This document shows, one piece after another, positions 1-6,297 of a DNA stretch of 8,230 nt (positions within the stretch are counted from its first letter, which is position 1; each line of letters opens with the position of its first letter). The notes beneath the pieces are model-generated. The model did not search any database, had not been told where the DNA came from, and saw only the letters and a list, made by a program, of their open reading frames with translations. The position numbers and the translations under genes are program-made. Origin of the DNA: an uncultured Roseovarius sp. (lineage in GTDB: Bacteria; Pseudomonadota; Alphaproteobacteria; Rhodobacterales; Rhodobacteraceae). The stretch is from NCBI GenBank assembly GCA_913055965.1, contig CAJXKX010000068.1, positions 1 to 8,230 on the forward strand, written 5' to 3'.

Positions 1-132
1 GCTGTCGATGTCGAACCCGACCACCTCGCGCGCGCGCCCGAATGCCACCGCGAGCGGCAGCCCCACATACCCCAGCCCGATCACGGCGATCCGGCGTTCC
101 GATGCCGGGGCGAGGGGGCGAGCATCTGTCAT
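1..132 (-). CDS. Nucleotide-sugar dehydrogenase (UDP-HexNAc / UDP-sugar type), N-terminal fragment
   Basis: The gene reads leftwards and is cut by the window edge, so only 44 N-terminal residues are visible. After a 14-residue lead comes an NAD-binding Rossmann start, IAVIGLGYVGLPLAVAFG (residues 15-32), containing G19-L-G21-Y-V-G24, followed by VVGFDID (37-43), whose acidic D41/D43 end the second beta strand. This pattern is characteristic of the UDP-glucose/GDP-mannose dehydrogenase family, and the VGLPLAVAFG wording is closest to the TviB/WbpO/Cap5L group, which oxidises C6 of UDP-N-acetylhexosamines to uronic acids. The subgroup is inference, since the catalytic Cys and C-terminal domain lie outside the window. 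The ATG at 132-130 has AAGGATGGGAG upstream on the minus strand at suitable distance. The gene is divergent from the acyltransferase and would supply an acidic nucleotide sugar to the glycan made here. Confidence 0.85.
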   Translation of the reverse strand, partial: MTDARPLAPASERRIAVIGLGYVGLPLAVAFGRAREVVGFDIDS

Positions 133-301
133 GTCGGGGCTCCCATCCTTCGGGTGAAGCGCTCAATGCGGTCCGCATAATGGGCTTTGCCCCGTCTCAC
201 AAGCGGGAGCGCACCCGCATGCGTTGCACCGCGTGGCGGACCGTGCAAATACAGACCTCGCCGTGCGCGGGGTGCGGCGGGGGCTGCACGGCGCGGAGAG
301 A
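133..301. promoter_or_regulatory. Divergent intergenic leader between the dehydrogenase and the acyltransferase
   Basis: These 169 bp separate two divergent starts, so promoters for both genes should lie here. No convincing sigma-70 pair is visible. A CATAAT hexamer at 176-181 (plus strand) resembles a -10 box but has no good -35 partner. Short inverted repeats are present: GCGGG/CCCGC (203-207/214-218), TTGCAC/GTGCAA (224-229/243-248), and CCGTGCA/TGCACGG (241-247/285-291), with a competing CCGTGC at 261-266. The last right arm ends four bases before the GGAG preceding the acyltransferase ATG. The reading frame entering the acyltransferase stays open from an ATG at 224, but those 26 codons do not look like family sequence. 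Confidence 0.35.
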
Positions 302-2308
302 ATGATCTACCGACCCGAAATCGACGGGCTGCGCGCGGTGGCGGTGCTGCCGGTGATCGCGTTCCACGCGGGCGTCGCGGCGATACCGGGAGGTTTTGTC
401 GGCGTAGACGTGTTCTTCGTCATCTCGGGCTATCTCATCACCACGATCCTGTTGCGCGAGATGGACACGGGCACTTTTTCGCTTCTGGGCTTTTACGAGC
501 GGCGCGCGCGCCGCATCCTGCCTGCGCTCTTCCTGGTGATGGCGGCGACGACGGCGCTAGCGGTTCTCTGGATGCTGCCCGGCCCGACAGAACGCTTCGG
601 GCGGCACCTCAGCATGACGGCGCTGTTTCTGTCCAACATCTTCCTCTCCGAGACCGGCGGCTACTTTGCCCCGAGCGCCGAACTGCGCCCGCTGCTGCAT
701 ACCTGGAGCCTCGCCGTCGAGGAACAGTTCTACATCCTGTTCCCGATCCTTCTGGGCCTTGCCTGGCGGGTGGGACGGGGAGCGGGTGTCGCGGTCGCGG
801 CGGGCGTCGCGGGGACGCTCAGCCTCGGCTTTGCCCATGGCGAACTGACGCAGGGCGGCGAGCGGTTCTTTCTGCTGGCGGCACGCGGCTGGGAATTGCT
901 CGCCGGAGCCGGGGCCGCACTCTGGCTGCGCGGGGCATCCGCGCCGGCGCGCAGCGCCCTGGATGCGGGCGCGGTGCCGGGGCTCGCTCTCGTTGCCGCC
1001 GCGATGGTTCTGCCCGATACGGAGAGCGCGCTGCGCGACTGGCGCATTCCGATGGCAGTGGCGGGTACGGTCCTGATCGTGATCTGCGCGCAACCGGGAT
1101 CGCGCGTGGCGCGGGTGCTGTCGTGGCCGCTGCCGGTCGGTATCGGGCTGATCAGCTACTCCGTCTATCTCTGGCATCAGCCCCTGTTCGCCCTTGCGCG
1201 CCACCGGATGATCACCGACCCGCCGCCCGCGCTGATGGCCGGGCTCGCGCTTGGCGCCATCGCGCTCGGCTGGCTGAGCTGGCGTTTCGTCGAACGGCCG
1301 TTCCGCGATCCGGCGCGCATCGGACGGCGCGTGATCCTCGGCGGCACGGTTGCCGGCATCCTCGGCTTCGTGGCGGTGGGCGAGGCGATGCACCGCACCG
1401 AGGGCCTGCTGTTTCTCGGGGTGTTTCCGCGCGATGCGGTCAAGATGGCCGACCGTCATACCCCGACGCCCAAGGGCTTCGCCGATTGCGCGCCCGGCGC
1501 GACGCCCGTGGCGGATACCTGCGTGTTCCATCCCGGCGAAAGCGGGCGCGTGGCGCTCTGGGGCGACAGCCATGCCATCGCGATTGCCGATGTCCTGGCC
1601 CACTGGATGCAGCGCAACGGGATCGCGACCGAGAATTTCGCCCGCCCCGCCTGCGCGCCCGTTCCCGGCCTGACGCGGGAAGACCGCGTCCGCTGCGTGA
1701 CGCATAATCGCGCGGTATTCTCCTACCTGCTGTCGGAAGAGGCGCCCGAGGTCGTCATCCTGCATGCCCGATGGGCCGTGCTGATGAACCGATCCGGCTT
1801 CGACAACGGCGAAGGCGGGCGCGAGCCGGGCGGGCGTATCGTGATCCGGTCGGCAGATGGCGGAACGCGGCTCGGCCCCGCGGCCGTCGCTCGCGAGATC
1901 GCCGAAACGGTCACGGCGCTGCGCGCCGCTGGACGGACGGTGGTCCTTGTGGGGAACGTGCCGGAGGCGGGCTGGAACGTGCCCCTCACGCTGGCAAGGA
2001 TGCTGGCCTTCGGCGGCGGTCCGCCGCGCCCGCTCTCGACCCCCGCAGAACGGATCGCCGCGCGCGACCAAGGCACCAAGGCGCTTTTCACGGCTTTGGC
2101 CGCGCGGGATGACGGGGTCGTGCTGATATCTCCGTCCGATCTGGTCTGCGACACCGTGCTGCCGGGCCGCTGCGTGCAGGAAGCGGACGGCAAACCGCTC
2201 TATCGCGACGACGATCACCTGAGCCGCGACGGGGCCAAACGGCTCCTGCTTCACATGATGCCGCTACTCGAAGACGCCGGGGTGATCGCACGGGCGCGTG
2301 GCGGCTGA
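302..2308 (+). CDS. Membrane O-acyltransferase with C-terminal SGNH domain (OafA/YrhL-type)
   Basis: The 668-residue product should be an inner-membrane enzyme that takes acyl groups (often acetyl) from the cytoplasm and attaches them to a polysaccharide, as OafA does with O-antigen. The N-terminal acyltransferase-3 domain spans about residues 1-345, with many hydrophobic segments. It starts YRPEIDGLRAVAVLPV and carries the R11-x10-H22 motif, GVDVFFVISGYLI, TWSLAVEEQFY (T134-Y144), YSVYLWHQP (Y286-P294) and the terminal VERPFRD (E331-R-P). A linker leads to a periplasmic SGNH/GDSL domain with W420-G-D-S423-H, the nucleophile Ser, and a late D636-x-x-H639 pair that would complete the triad. 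The ATG at 302 is preferred because family sequence begins at once; the in-frame ATG at 224 adds non-family residues. GGAG (295-298) sits only 3 nt from the ATG, so the ribosome site is imperfect. It probably shares a transcript with the GT61 gene 91 bp downstream. Donor and acceptor are unknown. Confidence 0.93.
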   Translation: MIYRPEIDGLRAVAVLPVIAFHAGVAAIPGGFVGVDVFFVISGYLITTILLREMDTGTFSLLGFYERRARRILPALFLVMAATTALAVLWMLPGPTERFGRHLSMTALFLSNIFLSETGGYFAPSAELRPLLHTWSLAVEEQFYILFPILLGLAWRVGRGAGVAVAAGVAGTLSLGFAHGELTQGGERFFLLAARGWELLAGAGAALWLRGASAPARSALDAGAVPGLALVAAAMVLPDTESALRDWRIPMAVAGTVLIVICAQPGSRVARVLSWPLPVGIGLISYSVYLWHQPLFALARHRMITDPPPALMAGLALGAIALGWLSWRFVERPFRDPARIGRRVILGGTVAGILGFVAVGEAMHRTEGLLFLGVFPRDAVKMADRHTPTPKGFADCAPGATPVADTCVFHPGESGRVALWGDSHAIAIADVLAHWMQRNGIATENFARPACAPVPGLTREDRVRCVTHNRAVFSYLLSEEAPEVVILHARWAVLMNRSGFDNGEGGREPGGRIVIRSADGGTRLGPAAVAREIAETVTALRAAGRTVVLVGNVPEAGWNVPLTLARMLAFGGGPPRPLSTPAERIAARDQGTKALFTALAARDDGVVLISPSDLVCDTVLPGRCVQEADGKPLYRDDDHLSRDGAKRLLLHMMPLLEDAGVIARARGG

Positions 2309-2386
2309 CCCGAGGGTGCTCCACGCATCGACGGGCTGGCGTTTGAGCGCCGGGTCGGGCAAACACCGTGCAGACAGGACCGCCGT

Positions 2387-2392
2387 GAAGGA
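2387..2392 (+). promoter_or_regulatory. Ribosome binding site deciding the GT61 start
   Basis: GAAGGA lies 7 nt before the ATG at 2400, close to ideal spacing. In-frame GTG codons at 2298 (overlapping the acyltransferase stop) and 2385 are alternatives. The first has no visible Shine-Dalgarno sequence; the second could use AGGA at 2376-2379. The 91 bp between the two genes (2309-2399) hold nothing else I can name, apart from a weak GTTTG/CAAAC dyad (2341-2345/2360-2364). Confidence 0.6.
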
Positions 2393-2399
2393 CGCCGCC

Positions 2400-3542
2400 A
2401 TGCCCGACAGCCCCGCCGCAGCACAACGTCCCGGCAGCGACGGCCGCAGGATCTCTGCGGCAGAGTTCGACTTTGTCCATCACGGCCCGCTTCTGCGGCG
2501 ATTCGACAAGACCTACGATCACCTGCGTCTGCATGACGGATTGCCGGGGGTGCACGCCTTCGACGAGGTGCACTACACACCCGCGCGCCTGCTGCCCGGC
2601 GGCGGCGAACAAGGGGCGCTGTTCGACAGGACCGGTGTCCGCATCCCCGCCTCGGTGCTGCGACGAGGCCGGAACCAATCCACCGCGAGCGTCGAACCCC
2701 TTCAGCGCGCCACCGGTGCCGACCTGCCGTCGGATGGCCAGTGCTACCTGTATCTCGGTTGGTTCCGACCGCATTTCGGCCATTTCATCACCGAGACGGT
2801 GTCGCGGTTCTGGGCGTTGCGGCATCGCGAACCGGGGCTCAGGTTGCTGGTCCATATTCCGGTGCCGGCGATGTTGGGCTGGAGCTACGTGCAGGATGTG
2901 CTGGCCGGTTTCGGACTGACCTCCGATGACATAGAATATTTCGACGCGCCGCGCACGCTTGGGCGGGTGCTTGTGGCCGATCCGGCGCTGAGCCTCGAAA
3001 GCCACGCCTTCACCGGCCTGAGCGAGGCCCTGGCCCCGCTGGTGTCGCATAGCCTCGGAGGCGGCGTCGCCCCCCGGTCCGAGCCGTTGTATTTCTCGCG
3101 CGCGAAACTGAAGAAGGGTGTCTATCGCTACAAGGGCGAGGAACAACTTGAGGACAGGCTGCGCGCGCGGGGCGTGCGGATCCTCCACCCGGAGACGATG
3201 ACGGTGCCCGAACAGATCCGCGCCGTGAACGCGCACGCGCATATCCTCGGGATCATCGGTTCGGCGATGCACAATGTCATGTTCGCGCGCACGCCGCGGC
3301 GGCTCACCTATCTCACGCCCCGCTGGGTCAACCCGACCTGCCTGCTGCTCGATCGCTGCTTCGACGCTCAAAGCCGCTACGTGCAGGTCTGCGACCGCTC
3401 GGACATGCTGCACGCAGGCTGGTCCCGGGTGCGAAAGCGGCTGCCTCTTCTACCGCCGCCGACGCGAAAGGACCGCTTCCACTATGCCCGCCACCTCGAT
3501 ATGGGACTGATCGACCGCTGGCTGGCGCAGGCCGATCTGTGA
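2400..3542 (+). CDS. GT61-family (DUF563) glycosyltransferase
   Basis: The 380-residue product, with no signal peptide or membrane segment, is predicted to be a cytoplasmic glycosyltransferase building the glycan repeat unit or side chain. The N-terminal third is poorly conserved. The family signature begins at YLGWFRPHFGHFITET, where G127-H128-F and E132 match the conserved GT61 block. It continues with YFSRAKLKKG (Y231-G240), then a stretch on displaced-residue logic (GVRILHPETMTVPEQIRA) and HILGIIGSAMHN, ending at H291-N292, followed by MFAR. This C-terminal block is the usual GT61 nucleotide-sugar site region. Known GT61 members include plant xylosyl- and arabinosyltransferases and bacterial capsule enzymes, so donor specificity cannot be assigned. 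The gene follows the acyltransferase in the same direction and converges on the sulfotransferase. The family call is firm; the linkage made is unknown. Confidence 0.87.
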   Translation: MPDSPAAAQRPGSDGRRISAAEFDFVHHGPLLRRFDKTYDHLRLHDGLPGVHAFDEVHYTPARLLPGGGEQGALFDRTGVRIPASVLRRGRNQSTASVEPLQRATGADLPSDGQCYLYLGWFRPHFGHFITETVSRFWALRHREPGLRLLVHIPVPAMLGWSYVQDVLAGFGLTSDDIEYFDAPRTLGRVLVADPALSLESHAFTGLSEALAPLVSHSLGGGVAPRSEPLYFSRAKLKKGVYRYKGEEQLEDRLRARGVRILHPETMTVPEQIRAVNAHAHILGIIGSAMHNVMFARTPRRLTYLTPRWVNPTCLLLDRCFDAQSRYVQVCDRSDMLHAGWSRVRKRLPLLPPPTRKDRFHYARHLDMGLIDRWLAQADL

Positions 3543-3544
3543 CC

Positions 3545-3559
3545 GGCATCGCGGATGCC
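3545..3559. terminator. Small hairpin between convergent genes, possible weak bidirectional terminator
   Basis: GGCATC-GCG-GATGCC is a perfect 6-bp stem with a 3-nt loop, lying wholly within the 25 bp between the GT61 stop (3540-3542) and the sulfotransferase stop (3568-3570). Position fits a shared terminator. There is no U-run on either strand and the stem is short, so intrinsic termination is doubtful; it could instead protect mRNA 3' ends or be chance. Confidence 0.3.
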
Positions 3560-3567
3560 ACGTGCGA

Positions 3568-4308
3568 TCAGCCGCCGCGGCTCTTGAGCGCGTAGCGCGC
3601 CCGTCGCAACACGCGCCAGACGGCCCCCTCCCGCCGCGGTGCAGGGCGCGGCACCGGAGACGGGGCCGGGTTCACCCCTCCGCCGGGCCGATAGCCGAAA
3701 CGCGCGTAATCCTGAGCATAGATTTCGGCAACCTGATCGGCGAGCCGCCCCGAGATGGTTGCGCGCGGCCGCGTCGCGCCGGCGGCGCGGCGGTTGATCG
3801 CAGGGAGCACGCGCGGACCGGTCTCGTTTCCGGCGAGCATGTCGAGATAGGGGATCACCGAGTCGAGCCCGTCCTCGAGGCGAAACACCGTGGCCCAGTC
3901 GGGCACAAGCTCGGATTGCGGCAGCAGGTGATTGTCGAAGAGGTGGGGGTCCTCCCGGTCGATCCATGCCTGGAACCAGATGTCGAGCGGCGGGCGTTCG
4001 GCCTTGTCCGAGATCGTGTCAGTGATGCGATGGTAAGCACTGACCAGCCGTGCCTCGGGGTGACGCACGACGCCAAACGCACCGGCGATCCAGTCGGCGG
4101 GCATGAGCCGGGCGAACTCGGACCACGCGACATGCTGCGGCGAGGTTCGGGTCCAGCGGCGCTGCTTGGCCGCCCGGTCCATGGGCGCGTAATCGACGAA
4201 AGCCAGCGTGCCGAACCGGCGCTGCAGGTAGAGCTCGACCGACGACCCCCCGCACTTGGGCACATGAGCGAAGTAATGAAGCTCGGATCCAACCCTGAAA
4301 ACCGGCAT
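3568..4308 (-). CDS. PAPS-dependent sulfotransferase (carbohydrate sulfotransferase-like)
   Basis: This 246-residue protein probably transfers sulfate from PAPS to a sugar hydroxyl. The 5'-phosphosulfate loop is near the N-terminus: YFAHVPKCGGSSVE (Y12-E25), with P17-K18-C-G-G-S22-S23 in the position of the classic HIPKTGGTS motif. The 3'-phosphate-binding element is FGVVRHPEARLVSAYHR, with R82 and S90 in the expected R-x7-S spacing. The intervening QHVAWSEF (58-65) is also family-like. The last ~35 residues are rich in Pro and Arg and look variable. No transmembrane anchor is visible, so it should act in the cytoplasm before export. The ATG at 4308-4306 is chosen because GGAG lies 8 nt upstream and the motif follows within 12 residues; the much longer open frame to 4791 is antisense to the next gene. 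It is the only complete minus-strand gene and probably has its own promoter. The acceptor is unknown. Confidence 0.88.
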   Translation of the reverse strand: MPVFRVGSELHYFAHVPKCGGSSVELYLQRRFGTLAFVDYAPMDRAAKQRRWTRTSPQHVAWSEFARLMPADWIAGAFGVVRHPEARLVSAYHRITDTISDKAERPPLDIWFQAWIDREDPHLFDNHLLPQSELVPDWATVFRLEDGLDSVIPYLDMLAGNETGPRVLPAINRRAAGATRPRATISGRLADQVAEIYAQDYARFGYRPGGGVNPAPSPVPRPAPRREGAVWRVLRRARYALKSRGG

Positions 4309-4345
4309 GACGATCACTCCGTCCCATGAGATGCCAAACTCCCTC

Positions 4346-4375
4346 CTTATGCGCCACGCGCTCACCCGGCCACAA
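4346..4375 (-). promoter_or_regulatory. Weak candidate promoter for the sulfotransferase
   Basis: Reading leftwards, TTGTGG (4375-4370) and CATAAG (4351-4346) are separated by 18 bp and lie about 40 bp before the sulfotransferase ATG. CATAAG matches four of six -10 consensus bases and TTGTGG three of six -35 bases. In such GC-rich DNA this is only suggestive. Confidence 0.22.
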
Positions 4376-4399
4376 GGGAGACCTGCGCCGCGCAACCGC

Positions 4400-4433
4400 G
4401 CGATTTGCCGCTTTCGGCACCAGGCAAAATCGC
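4400..4433. repeat. Imperfect inverted repeat (hairpin or operator-like dyad)
   Basis: The left arm GCGATTTGCC (4400-4409) pairs with the right arm GGCAAAATCGC (4423-4433), leaving one bulged A. The 13-nt loop contains part of an alternative mini-hairpin, GCCG-CTTT-CGGC (4407-4418). The arms are AT-richer than their surroundings, and the dyad sits midway between two divergent genes, where a shared regulator would bind. Function is inferred from position only. Confidence 0.4.
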
Positions 4434-4462
4434 CTATCCATGACCGCGCGGACGGCACAGGC

Positions 4463-4469
4463 GAGGGGA
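4463..4469 (+). promoter_or_regulatory. Ribosome binding site supporting a TTG start
   Basis: GAGGGGA ends 8 nt before TTG at 4478. No in-frame ATG exists between 4349 and the Rossmann motif, and in-frame codons upstream of 4478 read as Arg/Pro-rich non-family sequence. The site therefore favours TTG initiation about 10 residues before the glycine-rich loop. Confidence 0.55.
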
Positions 4470-4477
4470 CGGGAACA

Positions 4478-5458
4478 TTGGCTGAACGGGATCTGCCCGA
4501 TGCCCTGCTCGGCTGGAGCGGGTTCGTGGGGGGCGTTCTGGATGCGCAGCACGCCTTCGACGCGCGGTTTCGCCGGGCCGATATCCACGAGAGCGCCGGG
4601 CGCGGCTTCGGTACGCTGGTCTGCGCGGCGGCGCCGGGTTCGATGTTCGCCGCCAATCGCGATCCAAAGGGCGATGCCGCCGCGATCGACGGGCTGATCG
4701 CGGCCCTGTCGCACGTGCGCGCGCGGCGCATGGTTCTGGTCTCGACCATCGCGGTCCTCGCGCGCTTCGATGGTCGGCAGGACGAGGACACCGCGGATTT
4801 CCAGACCGAGACGCCCTATGGCGCGAACCGCAGGCGTCTCGAGGCGTTCTGCAGCGCGCGGTTCGACAGATGCCTGATCCTGCGGCTGCCCGCGCTCTTC
4901 GGACCCGGGCTGCGCAAGAATTTCATCTTCGACATTCTCAACCCGGTCCCCGCGATGCTCACGCCCGAGCGCATGGAGACCGTGCTCGACGCCCTGCCTG
5001 CGGACCTGCGCGATCCGATGGCCGGGCTCTACGATCGCGACGACGCGCGAGGGCTGTGGAGCGTGGATCGCGCCCGCGTGGCGGCGCTGCCGGAGCGCGC
5101 CCGGCTCGAGGCGGCGCTCGTCGAGAGCGGGATGTCCGCGCGGGCCTTCACCAACCCCGACAGCCGCTTTCAATTCTACGACATGGGCGCATTGTGGGAC
5201 GATATCACCCTCGGGCTCGATGCCGGGCTCGACGTGCTGCACATTGCCCCCGAACCGCTGCGGGCAGGCGATGTGCACGCCGCGCTGACCGGCAAGGAGA
5301 TGCCCGTCAACACAGCCCCACTGCACCGAGAGGACATGCGTACGCGGCACGCGGAACTCTGGGGGCGCGAGGGCCCCTACGGCGCCCCCGCACCCGAGGT
5401 GCTGGACAGGTTGCGCCGGTTCCACGCAGCGATGCGCGGCGCGGAGGCGGACGGATGA
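4478..5458 (+). CDS. Extended-SDR NAD(P)-dependent oxidoreductase / sugar epimerase-like protein
   Basis: This 326-residue protein (counting from TTG) belongs to the NAD-dependent epimerase/dehydratase group, whose members reduce, epimerise or dehydrate sugars, often as nucleotides. The dinucleotide loop is G12-W-S-G15-F-V-G18, followed by LVCAAAPGS after the fourth strand, the catalytic-strand VLVSTIAVL with S89-T90, and PYGANRRRLEAF with Y114 and R118 in the YxxxK positions. Then come LRLPALFGPGLRKNFIFDI, late NPDSRFQFYDMGALWDDI, and IAPEPLRAGDV, where EP and the following helix resemble the substrate-binding domain of sugar epimerases. Arg replaces the usual Lys; this may be normal for the subfamily. 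TTG is preferred over ATG codons at 4307, 4331 and 4349 because those would add an Arg/Pro-rich leader, the first overlapping the sulfotransferase start. The stop overlaps the next ATG by 4 bp, so translation is probably coupled. Reaction and substrate are not known. Confidence 0.78.
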   Translation: MAERDLPDALLGWSGFVGGVLDAQHAFDARFRRADIHESAGRGFGTLVCAAAPGSMFAANRDPKGDAAAIDGLIAALSHVRARRMVLVSTIAVLARFDGRQDEDTADFQTETPYGANRRRLEAFCSARFDRCLILRLPALFGPGLRKNFIFDILNPVPAMLTPERMETVLDALPADLRDPMAGLYDRDDARGLWSVDRARVAALPERARLEAALVESGMSARAFTNPDSRFQFYDMGALWDDITLGLDAGLDVLHIAPEPLRAGDVHAALTGKEMPVNTAPLHREDMRTRHAELWGREGPYGAPAPEVLDRLRRFHAAMRGAEADG

Positions 5459-6297
5459 ACCTCGCCGTGTCGAATATCGCCTGGGCACCGCATGACAGGC
5501 TGGCGGCCTATGCGCTGCTGGGCGAGAACGGGATCGGGGGTCTCGAGATCGCCCCGGGGCTGTTTCTGGACGGTGCGGAGGATCCGTTCGTCCCCGACGC
5601 GACGACGCTGGCCCGCGTGCTCGCCGAGACCGCGGATGCGGGGCTGCGGCTCGTGTCGATGCAGTCGCTGCTCTACGGGGTGGAGGGGGCGGCGCTCTTT
5701 GGTCCGACCGAGGCACGCGACCGGTTTCGCAGCGGGATGCTCCGTGCCATCGGCCTCGCGGAAACGCTGGGAATCCCCAACCTCGTCTTCGGCTCGCCGA
5801 AACAGCGGGTGATCCCGGATCACATGAGCGCGCAAGAGGCGCATGACCGGGCCGTGACGATCTTCGGCGCACTCGGGGACGCCGCGGCGGCCGCGGGCAC
5901 CCGGATCGCCATCGAGGCCAACCCCGCGGCCTACGGCACCAATTTCCTGACCGATGCCGAAGCGGCAACCGGTTTTGTCAGGGCGCTCGGCCATCCTGCC
6001 GTGACCGTGAATTTCGATGTCGGAGCGATGCACATGAACGATGCATTCCGGCATGTCGACAGGCTGATCCCAGATACCGCCGACCTGATCGGCCATGTCC
6101 ATGTGAGCGAGCCCTTTCTCGCCCCCGCCCCGGCGCGCCATGCCGACGCCCGGCATCTCCTGTCGGTCCTGCACGCGGCGGGCTATTCGGGCTGGGTGTC
6201 GCTGGAAATGGCCGCGCCGGAGGGCGGGCTCGACACGCTGGGCATCCACGTCGCCCGGCTTGCCGCGGCCGCGCGCGACGCGGAGGCACGGGGATGA
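5455..6297 (+). CDS. Sugar phosphate isomerase/epimerase-like TIM-barrel protein
   Basis: This 280-residue protein has the xylose isomerase-like/AP-endonuclease-2 fold, whose members isomerise or epimerise sugars, inosose, hydroxypyruvate or similar polyols using a divalent metal. The N-terminus MNLAVSNIAW is the first barrel strand, and GIGGLEIAPG the second. Candidate metal ligands fall on successive strand ends: E154 (RIAIEANP), D188 (VNFDVGAMH), H216 with H214 (GHVHVSEP) and E251 (VSLEMA), the usual Glu-Asp-His-Glu set, so catalysis is plausible. LRLVSMQSLLYGVEG and LGIPNLVFGSPKQR match intermediate strands. Length is typical for the family. The ATG at 5455 overlaps the upstream stop as ATGA, and the stop again overlaps the next start. 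Its place between a dehydrogenase-like and a transferase-like gene suggests it acts on the same sugar, but the substrate is unidentified. Confidence 0.85.
   Translation: MNLAVSNIAWAPHDRLAAYALLGENGIGGLEIAPGLFLDGAEDPFVPDATTLARVLAETADAGLRLVSMQSLLYGVEGAALFGPTEARDRFRSGMLRAIGLAETLGIPNLVFGSPKQRVIPDHMSAQEAHDRAVTIFGALGDAAAAAGTRIAIEANPAAYGTNFLTDAEAATGFVRALGHPAVTVNFDVGAMHMNDAFRHVDRLIPDTADLIGHVHVSEPFLAPAPARHADARHLLSVLHAAGYSGWVSLEMAAPEGGLDTLGIHVARLAAAARDAEARG
6282..6286 (+). promoter_or_regulatory. Ribosome binding site of the GT2-like gene
   Basis: GGAGG, inside the last codons of the TIM-barrel gene, is 7 nt from the ATG at 6294. It fixes the start at the ATGA overlap and could give this gene independent as well as coupled initiation. 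Confidence 0.65.

Larger units (their letters stand above)
4309..4477. promoter_or_regulatory. Divergent intergenic region: sulfotransferase / four-gene operon
   Basis: This 169-bp region lies between the sulfotransferase ATG and the probable TTG start of the oxidoreductase, and should hold both promoters. Plus-strand elements are weak; TTTCGG (4412-4417) and TATCCA (4435-4440) are 17 bp apart but match consensus poorly. A strong-looking AAGGAGG lies on the minus strand at 4349-4343, too far from either nearby ATG to be an obvious ribosome site for the sulfotransferase. The central dyad is listed separately. Confidence 0.4.

Noticed and set aside
27..36. CG dinucleotide run as a possible phase-variation tract
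   Set aside because: Only five units, coding in frame for Arg-Ala-Arg in the dehydrogenase; similar short CG runs, such as the palindrome at 501-512, are common here.
203..228. Possible sigma-54 promoter (GG ... TTGCA)
   Set aside because: TTGCA at 224-228 has no GG at the required -24 spacing, and the GG-N10-GC pair at 205-218 lacks the TT of the -12 element.
187..1707. 506-codon plus-strand frame overlapping the acyltransferase
   Set aside because: Extremely Arg-rich with no recognisable motif, while the other frame carries every acyltransferase and SGNH signature.
557..2254. 565-codon open frame antisense to the acyltransferase
   Set aside because: No family motif; composition typical of a shadow frame opposite a GC-rich membrane protein gene.
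2298..2399. GTG at 2298 as the GT61 start
   Set aside because: It would overlap the acyltransferase stop but lacks a ribosome site and adds 34 non-family residues, whereas the ATG at 2400 has GAAGGA 7 nt upstream.
4325..4349. Strong minus-strand AAGGAGG followed by ATG at 4327, as an upstream small gene or alternative sulfotransferase start
   Set aside because: The spacing is about 14 nt, and that ATG is out of frame with the sulfotransferase. The ATG at 4308 has better-placed GGAG and the correct frame.
4019..5968. 649-codon open frame on the minus strand
   Set aside because: It runs antisense to the oxidoreductase and TIM-barrel genes, which have clear motifs, and reads as Arg/Pro/Ala-rich low-complexity sequence. 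Long antisense frames are expected in GC-rich DNA.
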